64,000 nt of DNA, taken from contig JAQWLM010000002.1 of NCBI GenBank assembly GCA_029247315.1, forward strand, positions 1 to 64,000. Reading direction: 5' to 3'. The stretch's first letter is position 1, and each line of letters begins with the position of its first letter. Shown piece after piece: positions 55,233 through 63,199 of this stretch. The stretch is from AAA164-E04 sp014239995. Its GTDB lineage: Bacteria > Verrucomicrobiota > Verrucomicrobiia > Limisphaerales > AAA164-E04. A model generated the notes under the pieces. It saw only the letters and a list, made by a program, of their open reading frames with translations. It did no database searches and was not told the origin of the DNA. The position numbers and the translations under genes are program-made.

Positions 55233-55501
55233 CCCCCCAAATTAACGGGAGCACGCGATGGTTTTGCGGTGGACAATAGAACAGGAGACGTGTTCTTTGG
55301 ATTGAAAGGGGCGTGTATGATTTGGATAAGCAACAATCTTACCCAGAAAAAGGTTTTGGCCTTGAGCTCTTCACCCACATTCACAACGCGGCATGGAAAC
55401 CCGCCTACAATAAGGACGGCAAGGTCGAAAAACTCTACGCAGTGGCCACCGCATGGAATCCGGGTGAATTCGCAGTGATGGAAGTTGTAAAGCAATCCTG
55501 A
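55233..55501 (+). pseudogene. C-terminal relic of an unrecognised (propeller-like) protein, frameshifted
   Basis: The frame GPPKLTGARDGFAVDNRTGDVFFGLKG is protein-like and could be a propeller blade. It continues in another frame as VYDLDKQQSYPEKGFGLELF and AWNPGEFAVMEVVKQS, ending at TGA 55499-55501. One added G in the GGGG at 55308-55311 joins the two. A stop lies just upstream, so only about 85 residues remain. I cannot name the family. The remaining bases to the kinase stop hold a small hairpin (55530-55548) and nothing else recognised. Confidence 0.55.
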
Positions 55502-55657
55502 AAGCACCCTACCGTTGCGCGCCAGACATGGGAAACCCAAGGTTTCCCTGATATTGAAGGATCCTTTTCCATCTGCAATGGCAACTGGTGACTTCATGCA
55601 AGGGTTAATGGTTGGAAGATTCGACTGCAACCACGGTCCTCATTGGAACACGGATGG

Positions 55658-56902
55658 TCAGGAAAAGTGCACTGAACGACCACGTGTTGCTTCATGGTAT
55701 TTTTCAATGTAACAGGCCAAATCACGCCGATATTCCGAATCGATATTAAGCTGGGTCAATTGCTTATGAACGATGGCAAGGCCTTCCCCATAGGATTCCG
55801 CCTTACGGGCATCATCGTAGCGTCGTGCTGGATCTGGACTCAGCAAACGCTGCAGTATCTCGACGAACTTTTCATTCCGTATGACGTATGAGGGAAGCAA
55901 ACGGGACAAGTTGCCGGGCAGGCGCCATTTCATTTCCTTAAGCTCCTGCTCTGTAACGTCATGGCGATTGCTCAGGAAAGAGCCAGTCATGAGGAATAGA
56001 CCCACTAGGCCCACGCTGTAAAGATCTGACTGGATGGCTGCAGGTTTGCGGTCGTGTATTTCCGGTGCCATGAACATCGGCGTCCCAAGCAAAATCCGTG
56101 AGCTTTCGTTTACGAAATTGGCACGACCAAAATCAATCACTTTCACATACCCCAATGGGTCAATCATGGTGTTGCTGGGCTTGATATCACAGTGCAGGTA
56201 ATTGGATGCATGCAGTGTTTCAAGACCGGAGAGCATCTGCCTCATGATGTAAATGGCAACGCCTGGCTGAATACATACTTGACCCTGGTGGGAGTTGAAA
56301 ATGATCTTCCTCAGGGTTTCCCATTCCTGGGCACCACAACTTGACTGGACCACTTCCTGGATCCTGCCGTCCAGTAATTGTCGGAGGGTGATACCGCGGA
56401 TCAACTCCATTTGGACGAAACCAATTCCATTGGTTTCCTCGTATATATCACAGTCAACTAGATTTGGTGAACGGGCGGCCTGCAGTCGAGAAACCTGCGC
56501 GGCAATGCGTCCCATATCTGCCCAGTATTTTTTAACGTTAGGATAAATAGCAGGGTCGAAAACCTTGACAGCATGTTCAGTGACACACCCCCTGGATCCA
56601 TGACGCTGGGCATAGAACACCACACCTTGTTGGCCACTGCCGATACGCTCATGGAAACGATAGGCAACAGGGTAGTAAATGGACTGTGACCCCACGATGG
56701 ATTGAAAGTTATCCATCAACTGTCGGTGCCCCATCCCCGTGGCAGGGGACTTCGAGTCATTGGATCCCGGGGAGCTGGATTCAGCCAAGGTCGGCAATTC
56801 ATCCATCCGATGGGCATCACTGAGATGGGACTCTATGGATCGTTGCTGGGGCATCATGCGGATTGACGTAGCATCGATCAAACTCTCCATGGATTCCATC
56901 AA
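55658..56902 (-). CDS. Eukaryotic-type Ser/Thr protein kinase
   Basis: This is a 414-aa cytoplasmic kinase; no membrane helix is seen. After a low-complexity N terminus (about 1-75) the kinase domain shows ERIGSGQQGVVF (Gly loop), HAVKVFD (ATP Lys), the hinge QMELIRG, HCDIKPSNTM (HCD where most have HRD), VIDFGRAN (DFG) and APEIHD, with SDLYSVGLVGLFLMTG and a normal C lobe. The C-terminal 60 residues are outside the domain. HCD-type loops are often RD-minus, so activation-loop phosphorylation may not be needed. It lies divergent from the double-sulfatase gene, 89 bases apart. Substrates are unknown. Confidence 0.9.
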   Translation of the reverse strand: MMESMESLIDATSIRMMPQQRSIESHLSDAHRMDELPTLAESSSPGSNDSKSPATGMGHRQLMDNFQSIVGSQSIYYPVAYRFHERIGSGQQGVVFYAQRHGSRGCVTEHAVKVFDPAIYPNVKKYWADMGRIAAQVSRLQAARSPNLVDCDIYEETNGIGFVQMELIRGITLRQLLDGRIQEVVQSSCGAQEWETLRKIIFNSHQGQVCIQPGVAIYIMRQMLSGLETLHASNYLHCDIKPSNTMIDPLGYVKVIDFGRANFVNESSRILLGTPMFMAPEIHDRKPAAIQSDLYSVGLVGLFLMTGSFLSNRHDVTEQELKEMKWRLPGNLSRLLPSYVIRNEKFVEILQRLLSPDPARRYDDARKAESYGEGLAIVHKQLTQLNIDSEYRRDLACYIEKYHEATRGRSVHFS

Positions 56903-56991
56903 AAGGCAAGCCTCAAGCCGAGAAGTTCACGGGCCTCACGTGGTCACACTCTTTTTCCGAAATTGGTCTCAGCGGCCCGGGGCATCTTGAA

Positions 56992-59811
56992 ATGACTTTC
57001 CTTCACGGTTCAGCCATGAAAGGATTCAATTATCCAATGAAACATTTCTGCAAGCACATTGCCTTGGGTTTGGCACACGTCACGGCAATCCATGCGATGG
57101 CGTTGCCTTTACCGGACAGGCAAGATCAAGAGGGGCGTCGCAACGTTCTTTTCATTGCAGTGGACGACATGCGCACAGATCTGGGATGTTACGGGCATTC
57201 CGTGGTCAAATCGCCACACCTGGACATGCTGGCGCGTTCTTCCCTTCAATTCAACCGTGCCTATTGCCAACAAGCCGTCTGTAATCCTTCCCGCGCATCC
57301 CTACTGACAGGACTACGTCCGGAAACTCTTAATGTCACGGATCTTCCAACACATTTTAGAGAACATTTTCCAGATATTTTCACCCTTCCGCAGTGGTTCA
57401 AGGAAAAGGGTTATCACACAGAAAATATTGGAAAGATTTTTCATAACTGGAGACAGGACAGCTTTAAGGGAGACCCGAACTCCTGGAGCATACCGGCCCG
57501 CATGCACTATGCGACCCATGGATCGGATCGGGCTGTTGTCAAGGGTACTATGCCTCGGGATCTGCTGGACCTGGCACGTGCGGAGAAGAGGCATGTTTCA
57601 GATGATGCCTATTTTGATGGGAGGATTGCATCTGAGGCAATCCGATCCATGAAACGCCTCAAAACATCAAAGGAGGCATTCTTTCTTGCAGTAGGTTTCT
57701 GGAAACCACACCTTCCGCTGAACGCTCCAAAGCGTTATTGGGATCTTTACGACCCCAAATCCATCCAGTTACCCAAGGACAACCATCCTCCTCTGGACGT
57801 TCCCTCCCTGGCAATGCATGATAGCCGTGAACTGCTGCGTAGTTTTCCTGATGGCCTTTCAAGTGAACAGATAAAGACGCTTCGCCACGGTTATTACGCC
57901 GCCATCAGCTACGTAGATGCACAAATCGGTCGGGTACTGAACGCCTTGGATGCGCTCGACCTGAGGAGAAACACCATTGTTGTCTTCTGGTCGGATCATG
58001 GATTTCACATGAGCGAACATGGACTCTGGTGCAAAACCTCAAATTTCGAACTGGATACCCGTGTTCCCTTGATGATTTCCACCCCTGATATGCAAGGCAA
58101 GGGACGTCAAACAGATGCCCTGGTGGAGCTGCTGGACCTTTATCCCACACTCGTGGATCTCTGTGCCATGTCTCCACCACCCCACAAGCTGGAGGGACTT
58201 AGCCTGCAACCGTTGTTGAAAGAAACCAAGACCTCCGTCAAGCATGCTGCCTTTACCCAGCACCCCAGACCGGCATATGTTCCCGTTGGCACTTCCCCAC
58301 GTGCCATGGGTTACTCCATGCGTACCAAGCGATGGCGATATACCGAGTGGCGAGCGTTTGACACAGGCAAGGTGCTGGCAACCGAATTATATGATCATAT
58401 GCTGGATACAAGGGAAACGCTTAATCTCGCCTACAAGGATCCTTACAAAGAACGCATCCAACAACTCCGCCGGGCATTGGAAGACACCTACCCCTCCAAT
58501 GCCTCACATCAATCAGTTTTGGATGAGTCCAGTCCACAGGAGAGGCCCAACATGGTCCTGATCGTGGCCGATGACCTTGGCTACGGTGATTTGGGATGTT
58601 ACGGAAGCAAGCGCAATAAAACCCCCAACCTCGACCGCATGGCACGGGAAGGGGTCCGATTCACGGATTTCCACAGCAACGGTTCGATGTGCACACCAAC
58701 ACGAGCTGCACTCTTGACCGGTCGGTATCAACAGCGCCTGGGAACCCTTTTCGAGGGACCGCTGTCGGGAAGGTCAGATTATCAGAGAGGCTTGCCCATG
58801 AAAACGCATACCCTTGCGGAGGCACTCAAGGCAAAGGGATATGAAACTGGAATGTTTGGCAAATGGCATCTGGGTTATCAAGCACCTCACCTTCCGACGC
58901 AACACGGATTCAATACCTTCGTAGGATTGGCATCCGGAGATGGCGATCATCATACCCATGTCGATCGCTCGGGACGCCCGGATTGGTGGCATCAGGAAAC
59001 ACGGAAGGATGAAAAGGGATACACGGCCGATCTGCTGACCGACCATGCCATCCGCTTCATGCAAACCCACCGTGATCGGCCTTTCTTCGTCTATTTGCCT
59101 CACCTTGCCATCCACTTTCCATGGCAAGGACCCGATGATCCTGGCCATCGGACACCCGGAAACGATTATTGGGATGATAAATGGGGCAGGATTCCTGATC
59201 CATCCAACGTAGCTCCTCACGTAGGAGCAATGGTGGCATCACTGGATTGGAATGTTGGCCGTATTTTACAGGTCCTAAAGGATTTGCATATCGATGGAAA
59301 CACCATGGTCTTCTTCATGTCTGATAACGGTGGCTACATCCATTATGGCAAAACGCATCAGAACATATCCAGCAACGGACAGCTTCGCGGACAAAAAGGT
59401 AGCCTGTGGGAAGGAGGACAGAGGGTCCCGGCCATTGCATGGTGGCCTGGCAGGATCCCACCTGGAATCACAGACGAAACCGTGATGGGTTTTGACCTTT
59501 TTCCAACGCTGATGAGCCTCACCGGTAAACGCAAAAAGCACGACTCGGCGGTCCTGGACGGCATCGATTGCTCACGTCTCCTGTTGTCCGGGGAACCACT
59601 TCCTCACAGAAACCTGTTCTGGCGTGATGGCAAGGCCTTTGCAGTCCGCTCAGGACCATGGAAACTCCTGCGAACGGATGACAGGCAATTGCATCTTTTC
59701 GACCTCTACCATGACCAAAGCGAATCCTATAATTTGGCGACCAAATACCCTGAAAGAGTAGGAGAACTTTTTCAAAGGTTCCAAGACTGGCAATCCAGCA
59801 TGGGCCTGTGA
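56992..59811 (+). CDS. Tandem sulfatase: two complete sulfatase domains in one exported protein
   Basis: This is a 939-aa protein with one signal peptide (hydrophobic segment IALGLAHVTAIHAMA, about residues 22-37). Domain one (about 48-505) resembles iduronate-2-sulfatase: NVLFIAVDDMRTD, formylglycine site CNPSR with Cys97, GKIFHNW and FWSDHGFHMSEHG. Domain two (about 518-939) is arylsulfatase-like: NMVLIVADDLGYGDLG, CTPTR with Cys567, GKWHLGYQ and FFMSDNGGYIH. Both modification sites and metal residues are intact. The join near residue 510 (SVLDESSPQERP) is a short linker without a second signal peptide. Later starts at 57016 and 57037 are possible. It could act on two sulfate positions of one polymer. 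Confidence 0.93.
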   Translation: MTFLHGSAMKGFNYPMKHFCKHIALGLAHVTAIHAMALPLPDRQDQEGRRNVLFIAVDDMRTDLGCYGHSVVKSPHLDMLARSSLQFNRAYCQQAVCNPSRASLLTGLRPETLNVTDLPTHFREHFPDIFTLPQWFKEKGYHTENIGKIFHNWRQDSFKGDPNSWSIPARMHYATHGSDRAVVKGTMPRDLLDLARAEKRHVSDDAYFDGRIASEAIRSMKRLKTSKEAFFLAVGFWKPHLPLNAPKRYWDLYDPKSIQLPKDNHPPLDVPSLAMHDSRELLRSFPDGLSSEQIKTLRHGYYAAISYVDAQIGRVLNALDALDLRRNTIVVFWSDHGFHMSEHGLWCKTSNFELDTRVPLMISTPDMQGKGRQTDALVELLDLYPTLVDLCAMSPPPHKLEGLSLQPLLKETKTSVKHAAFTQHPRPAYVPVGTSPRAMGYSMRTKRWRYTEWRAFDTGKVLATELYDHMLDTRETLNLAYKDPYKERIQQLRRALEDTYPSNASHQSVLDESSPQERPNMVLIVADDLGYGDLGCYGSKRNKTPNLDRMAREGVRFTDFHSNGSMCTPTRAALLTGRYQQRLGTLFEGPLSGRSDYQRGLPMKTHTLAEALKAKGYETGMFGKWHLGYQAPHLPTQHGFNTFVGLASGDGDHHTHVDRSGRPDWWHQETRKDEKGYTADLLTDHAIRFMQTHRDRPFFVYLPHLAIHFPWQGPDDPGHRTPGNDYWDDKWGRIPDPSNVAPHVGAMVASLDWNVGRILQVLKDLHIDGNTMVFFMSDNGGYIHYGKTHQNISSNGQLRGQKGSLWEGGQRVPAIAWWPGRIPPGITDETVMGFDLFPTLMSLTGKRKKHDSAVLDGIDCSRLLLSGEPLPHRNLFWRDGKAFAVRSGPWKLLRTDDRQLHLFDLYHDQSESYNLATKYPERVGELFQRFQDWQSSMGL

Positions 59812-60016
59812 CGCACTGCTTGTTTGAGAAGCAGCATGGATGGATTGACAGCGGCACCCTCGCCCTGGCATGCACCTTAGTCCTCTCCCCTTCGAACAAG
59901 CTCACAAAGGGATCTATGAAGCCCTTGGATAAGGGGAACAAAAACAGTCCCGCGTCCAGCCAGGCGCCTGTCACTGGATGGTTGCTCCATGAGAGGCTGT
60001 TTGCTATTTTACACTC

Positions 60017-61072
60017 ATGCGAACGATTGCCAGATGGATCTTTTTATGGATGAGCTGTTCCCTGATGCACGCAGCAGACCTCTATATCGATCTCGCCGAC
60101 AAGACAAACGAAGGTTTACCCCCTGGTTTTAAGAGCGTTCTGGGAGGCACTGGCAAGCCCGGTAAATGGATTGTTTTGGAAGATGAAGTGCCAGGTTACT
60201 TCAAATCCTTCTCTGAAAAGGCAGCCACCACCAACCTTCGCCCGGTCCTGGCGCAGGTCTCGGAGGATCTCACGGACGAACATTTCCCGATGCTCATTTA
60301 CACGGATGAAACGTTCAAGGACTTCAGGATTGAAACCAAGTTCAAGCTGGTGCGCGGCGTGATTGAAACCATGGCAGGTCTGGTTTTCCGCTTTCAGGAT
60401 GTAAACAATTATTACTACGTACGTGCAAGCGGCAGCGGTAAATCATTCGCCTTTTTCAAGGTGGTAAACGGCGTCCGGAGTGAACCCGTCCGCGTAGGCA
60501 CTCAAATTCCGGAAGGTCAATGGCACGCCATGAGCGTCGATGTAAAGGGTGCGAGCATCAAAGTCACGTTGAACGGAAAACCTGTCCTTCCCGAAATGAA
60601 TGATTACACCTTTACTTCCGGGAAAATCGGATTCTGGACTAAATCAGATGCTGTATCGTATTTTGCGGGCACAGTCATCCGTTACCAGCCCATGGTCATC
60701 GCCGCACAGAGGATGGTCGAGAATATACTCAAGGACTTTCCGAGAATAAAGGATCTCAAACTTTTCGCACCACACAAGCTGGGTGAACCTTCTCAGATAA
60801 TCGCGGCAATGAACCCATCCCATGTTGGGGAAAAGGGGGATCCTTCCATCGAGGACGTGATATCGCGAGGAAACAAATACTACGCCAAAAACAAAAGGCT
60901 CGTTACAATGACACTGCCGGTCAAGGACCGAAACGGCGACCCCATCGCAGCTGTTCGAGTGACCGTGAAATCGTTTTTGGGACAGACCCAGGCAAATGCA
61001 TTTGCTCGCGCCATTCCAATTCTTGAATTCATTCAGGGACGTGTCCTTTACTTGAAAGACTTCTATCAATAA
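60017..61072 (+). CDS. Exported DUF1080/LamG-like domain protein
   Basis: This is a 351-aa exported protein with a signal peptide to about residue 20 (SLMHA-AD). Residues about 90-225 form a jelly-roll domain of the DUF1080/3-keto-disaccharide hydrolase or LamG type (FRIETKFKLVRG, GLVFRFQDVNNYYYVRASG, WHAMSVDVKGASIKVTLNG, KIGFWTKSD). The C-terminal 110 residues (NPSHVGEKGDPSIEDVI, VTMTLPVKDRNGDPIAAVRV) are different and look like a small sensory or Cache-like domain. It lies between the tandem sulfatase and the formylglycine-generating enzyme. Carbohydrate binding is plausible; catalysis is not shown. Confidence 0.78.
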   Translation: MRTIARWIFLWMSCSLMHAADLYIDLADKTNEGLPPGFKSVLGGTGKPGKWIVLEDEVPGYFKSFSEKAATTNLRPVLAQVSEDLTDEHFPMLIYTDETFKDFRIETKFKLVRGVIETMAGLVFRFQDVNNYYYVRASGSGKSFAFFKVVNGVRSEPVRVGTQIPEGQWHAMSVDVKGASIKVTLNGKPVLPEMNDYTFTSGKIGFWTKSDAVSYFAGTVIRYQPMVIAAQRMVENILKDFPRIKDLKLFAPHKLGEPSQIIAAMNPSHVGEKGDPSIEDVISRGNKYYAKNKRLVTMTLPVKDRNGDPIAAVRVTVKSFLGQTQANAFARAIPILEFIQGRVLYLKDFYQ

Positions 61073-61087
61073 GCCGCTTGTATCGCC

Positions 61088-62167
61088 TTAAGGCATCTGG
61101 TCGGGAGGGAGGCCCTCTCGCACACAACGGAAACCCGTATGGGACATCGCGGTGTCGGGCGCTGATTTCATACGCCACCATAAACGATAGCCCTCACAGT
61201 AAAGATCGCTGCAGAGATAGGAACCGCCTCTCATGATCTTCTTTGCGATCCCAGGTTCATTGGGGTCGTGGCTCTGGTTGGGACCTGGTGGGTTTTTAGC
61301 AGGACTCTTTGCGTAGTAATCCGGCATATACCAATCAAGGCACCATTCCCAGACGTTGCCCGCCATGTCGTAGAGTCCCCGCGGATTGGGTTCATACTGC
61401 CGGGCAGGTGCCATCCAGTAATGCCCATCGGCTACAGAATTCTGGTTGGGAAAGTCTCCCTGCCAGACATTGGCCTTCCACTGGTTGTCGGGAGTCAACT
61501 CGATCCCCCAGGTATACTCCGTATCTTTCACCCCGCCACGTGCAGCGTACTCCCATTCGGCTTCGCTTGGAAGACGTTTGCCTGCCCACCTTCCATATGC
61601 AACGGCATCCTCCCAGGCTATCTGCGTGACCGGATAGTTCCCGTTACCCTGAATATCCGACCCAGGGCCGGTAGGGTGCCGCCAGTTGGCACCCGCCACA
61701 TACCTCCACCAGGCATAATGGTTGCGCAGGGAAACCGGTTGTCCCGGGGGTTCAAAGACAATGGCACCTGCCACAAGCAAGGAAGGGTCTGCCCCGGGAA
61801 ACTGGGACGGATCCGGTTTACGTTCAGCCACCGTGACATATCCGGTATCCTGAACAAATCTGGAGAATTGTTCATTGGTCACCTCGGTTTGATCCATCCA
61901 AAAACCTGAAATAGTGATCTCCCTGACGGGCTTTTCATCACCCTGACCCGCATCACTACCCCGCATGTAGGATCCACCAGGAATCCACACCATGTCATTG
62001 GTCCACGAATAATCACGTTTGATAACTGGCTGGGAATGATCCGCTGTCCCTGTAACTTGCTCAGGAGTCGTTGAGGGTGATTTTGGATCGCATGCAACGC
62101 ATAGGACCACCATCAAGATAAGGTTGACAGCGATAGAAAAGCCGTCACCAACACTGCTGCTCTTCAT
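61088..62167 (-). CDS. Formylglycine-generating enzyme (sulfatase-modifying factor)
   Basis: This enzyme oxidises the active-site Cys of sulfatases to formylglycine. From the ATG at 62167 the protein has a lipobox-like VLCVAC, so it is probably a lipoprotein or exported. The FGE domain is complete: MVWIPGGSYMRGSD, WMDQTEVTNEQFSRFV, KRLPSEAEWEYAARGG, GLYDMAGNVWEWCLDWY and the C-terminal RGGSYLCSDLYCEGYR, where Cys319 and Cys324 match the catalytic pair of human FGE (spacing five), then HTGFRCVRE. GGAG nine bases upstream supports this start over the ones at 62203 and 62182. It shares the neighbourhood with four sulfatase domains whose CxPSR/CxPTR sites need it. Confidence 0.9.
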   Translation of the reverse strand: MKSSSVGDGFSIAVNLILMVVLCVACDPKSPSTTPEQVTGTADHSQPVIKRDYSWTNDMVWIPGGSYMRGSDAGQGDEKPVREITISGFWMDQTEVTNEQFSRFVQDTGYVTVAERKPDPSQFPGADPSLLVAGAIVFEPPGQPVSLRNHYAWWRYVAGANWRHPTGPGSDIQGNGNYPVTQIAWEDAVAYGRWAGKRLPSEAEWEYAARGGVKDTEYTWGIELTPDNQWKANVWQGDFPNQNSVADGHYWMAPARQYEPNPRGLYDMAGNVWEWCLDWYMPDYYAKSPAKNPPGPNQSHDPNEPGIAKKIMRGGSYLCSDLYCEGYRLWWRMKSAPDTAMSHTGFRCVREGLPPDQMP

Positions 62168-62226
62168 GCATTTGAGCTCCATATTATTGTCTGGATTGGA
62201 CATGGTTTATTTGGGACAGTATAAAC

Positions 62227-63177
62227 ATGTGCCCCGAAAAATCCAGTGCAGATACACATGCGTCGTTCCTTCTCCTCGTCATCCTGTATCTTGCACCGTT
62301 TTCAGGTCTCCAAGCACAAACACAGGAAAAGGTCTTTTCAGGCCCACAACCAGGTGAATCAACCACTCATTTTGATGCCATAGAACTGCGAGGCGACACG
62401 CAGGGAGAAACAGTCGACCCCATCCTCGAAAACGCGGGGAATGCCACCACCCTGGTGTTTGTGCATGGACTTGAGCGCTCGATGGTTCCACTCATGAAAG
62501 TCATCGACGCATTCGGTGAGCGCTACAAGACCAAGATAAAAACCGAGTGGGTGTTCCTTTCCGATGATCCGATTACCAGTCGTCAGCGCCTCCCCATAGC
62601 TGGTCGTTCCATTCAAATGAAGGGCCGCATGCTACTTTCCTCCGATGGGATTGAGGGTCCTGGCAATTACGGCCTGAACAAGCGCTGCCTTCTCACCGTA
62701 CTCACTTCAAAAGAGAACAAGGTAACCGCCAACTTTGCCCTTATCCAACCGGGCATTGCGGACGCTGAGTCTATCCTGGGTGCCTTGGCCGCATTGATAG
62801 GCCTCGAAAAAATACCCGACATGCATTCCTTCATCGATCAGGAGCGCATGACACGTCGTGGCATGCGGGGCAGAGGAAAGGAAATAAAACGTAAGACTGA
62901 AAACTCAGATCAGCAAGAATTACCCGGTGCGGCGCCAAAAGACACACAATTGATAGCGTTGCTCAGGCGTTACATTCAGCGCACCAACCGTCCTGAGCAG
63001 GTGGATCAAATTCTCGACGAAGTGAGGGCTTACATTGAGGGAAACAAGGACCTGCAAAAACAGGCCATGGATGGATGGACTCGTGTCATCAGCGTGCAAT
63101 ACGGAACAGCCTTTGCCCGGCAACAAGGCACCGCATTTGTGAAAGAAATCAAAAACCTTCTGGAATCCAAAGAGTAA
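62227..63177 (+). CDS. Exported thioredoxin-fold-like protein without redox cysteines
   Basis: This is a 316-aa protein with a signal peptide to about residue 30 (YLAPFSGLQA). Residues about 50-200 look like a redoxin domain (DAIELRGDTQGETVDPILENAG, TTLVFVHGLERSMVPLMKVID, then a strand and LGALAALIGL), but there is no C-x-x-C; VHGLE stands at the place of the active site. The C terminus is basic then helical (RRYIQRTNRPEQVDQILDEV). Such cysteine-free redoxin-like proteins occur in Verrucomicrobiota and Planctomycetota. It is divergent from the formylglycine enzyme gene and precedes the PSCyt-type gene by 22 bases. Confidence 0.7.
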   Translation: MCPEKSSADTHASFLLLVILYLAPFSGLQAQTQEKVFSGPQPGESTTHFDAIELRGDTQGETVDPILENAGNATTLVFVHGLERSMVPLMKVIDAFGERYKTKIKTEWVFLSDDPITSRQRLPIAGRSIQMKGRMLLSSDGIEGPGNYGLNKRCLLTVLTSKENKVTANFALIQPGIADAESILGALAALIGLEKIPDMHSFIDQERMTRRGMRGRGKEIKRKTENSDQQELPGAAPKDTQLIALLRRYIQRTNRPEQVDQILDEVRAYIEGNKDLQKQAMDGWTRVISVQYGTAFARQQGTAFVKEIKNLLESKE

Positions 63178-63199
63178 GCCCTTATCCTGAATCCATTGC

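Noticed and set aside
55530..55548. Hairpin GGGAAACC/GGTTTCCC as a terminator of the Ser/Thr kinase gene
   Set aside because: The stem is perfect, but neither strand has a T run after it and it lies about 110 bases from the kinase stop.
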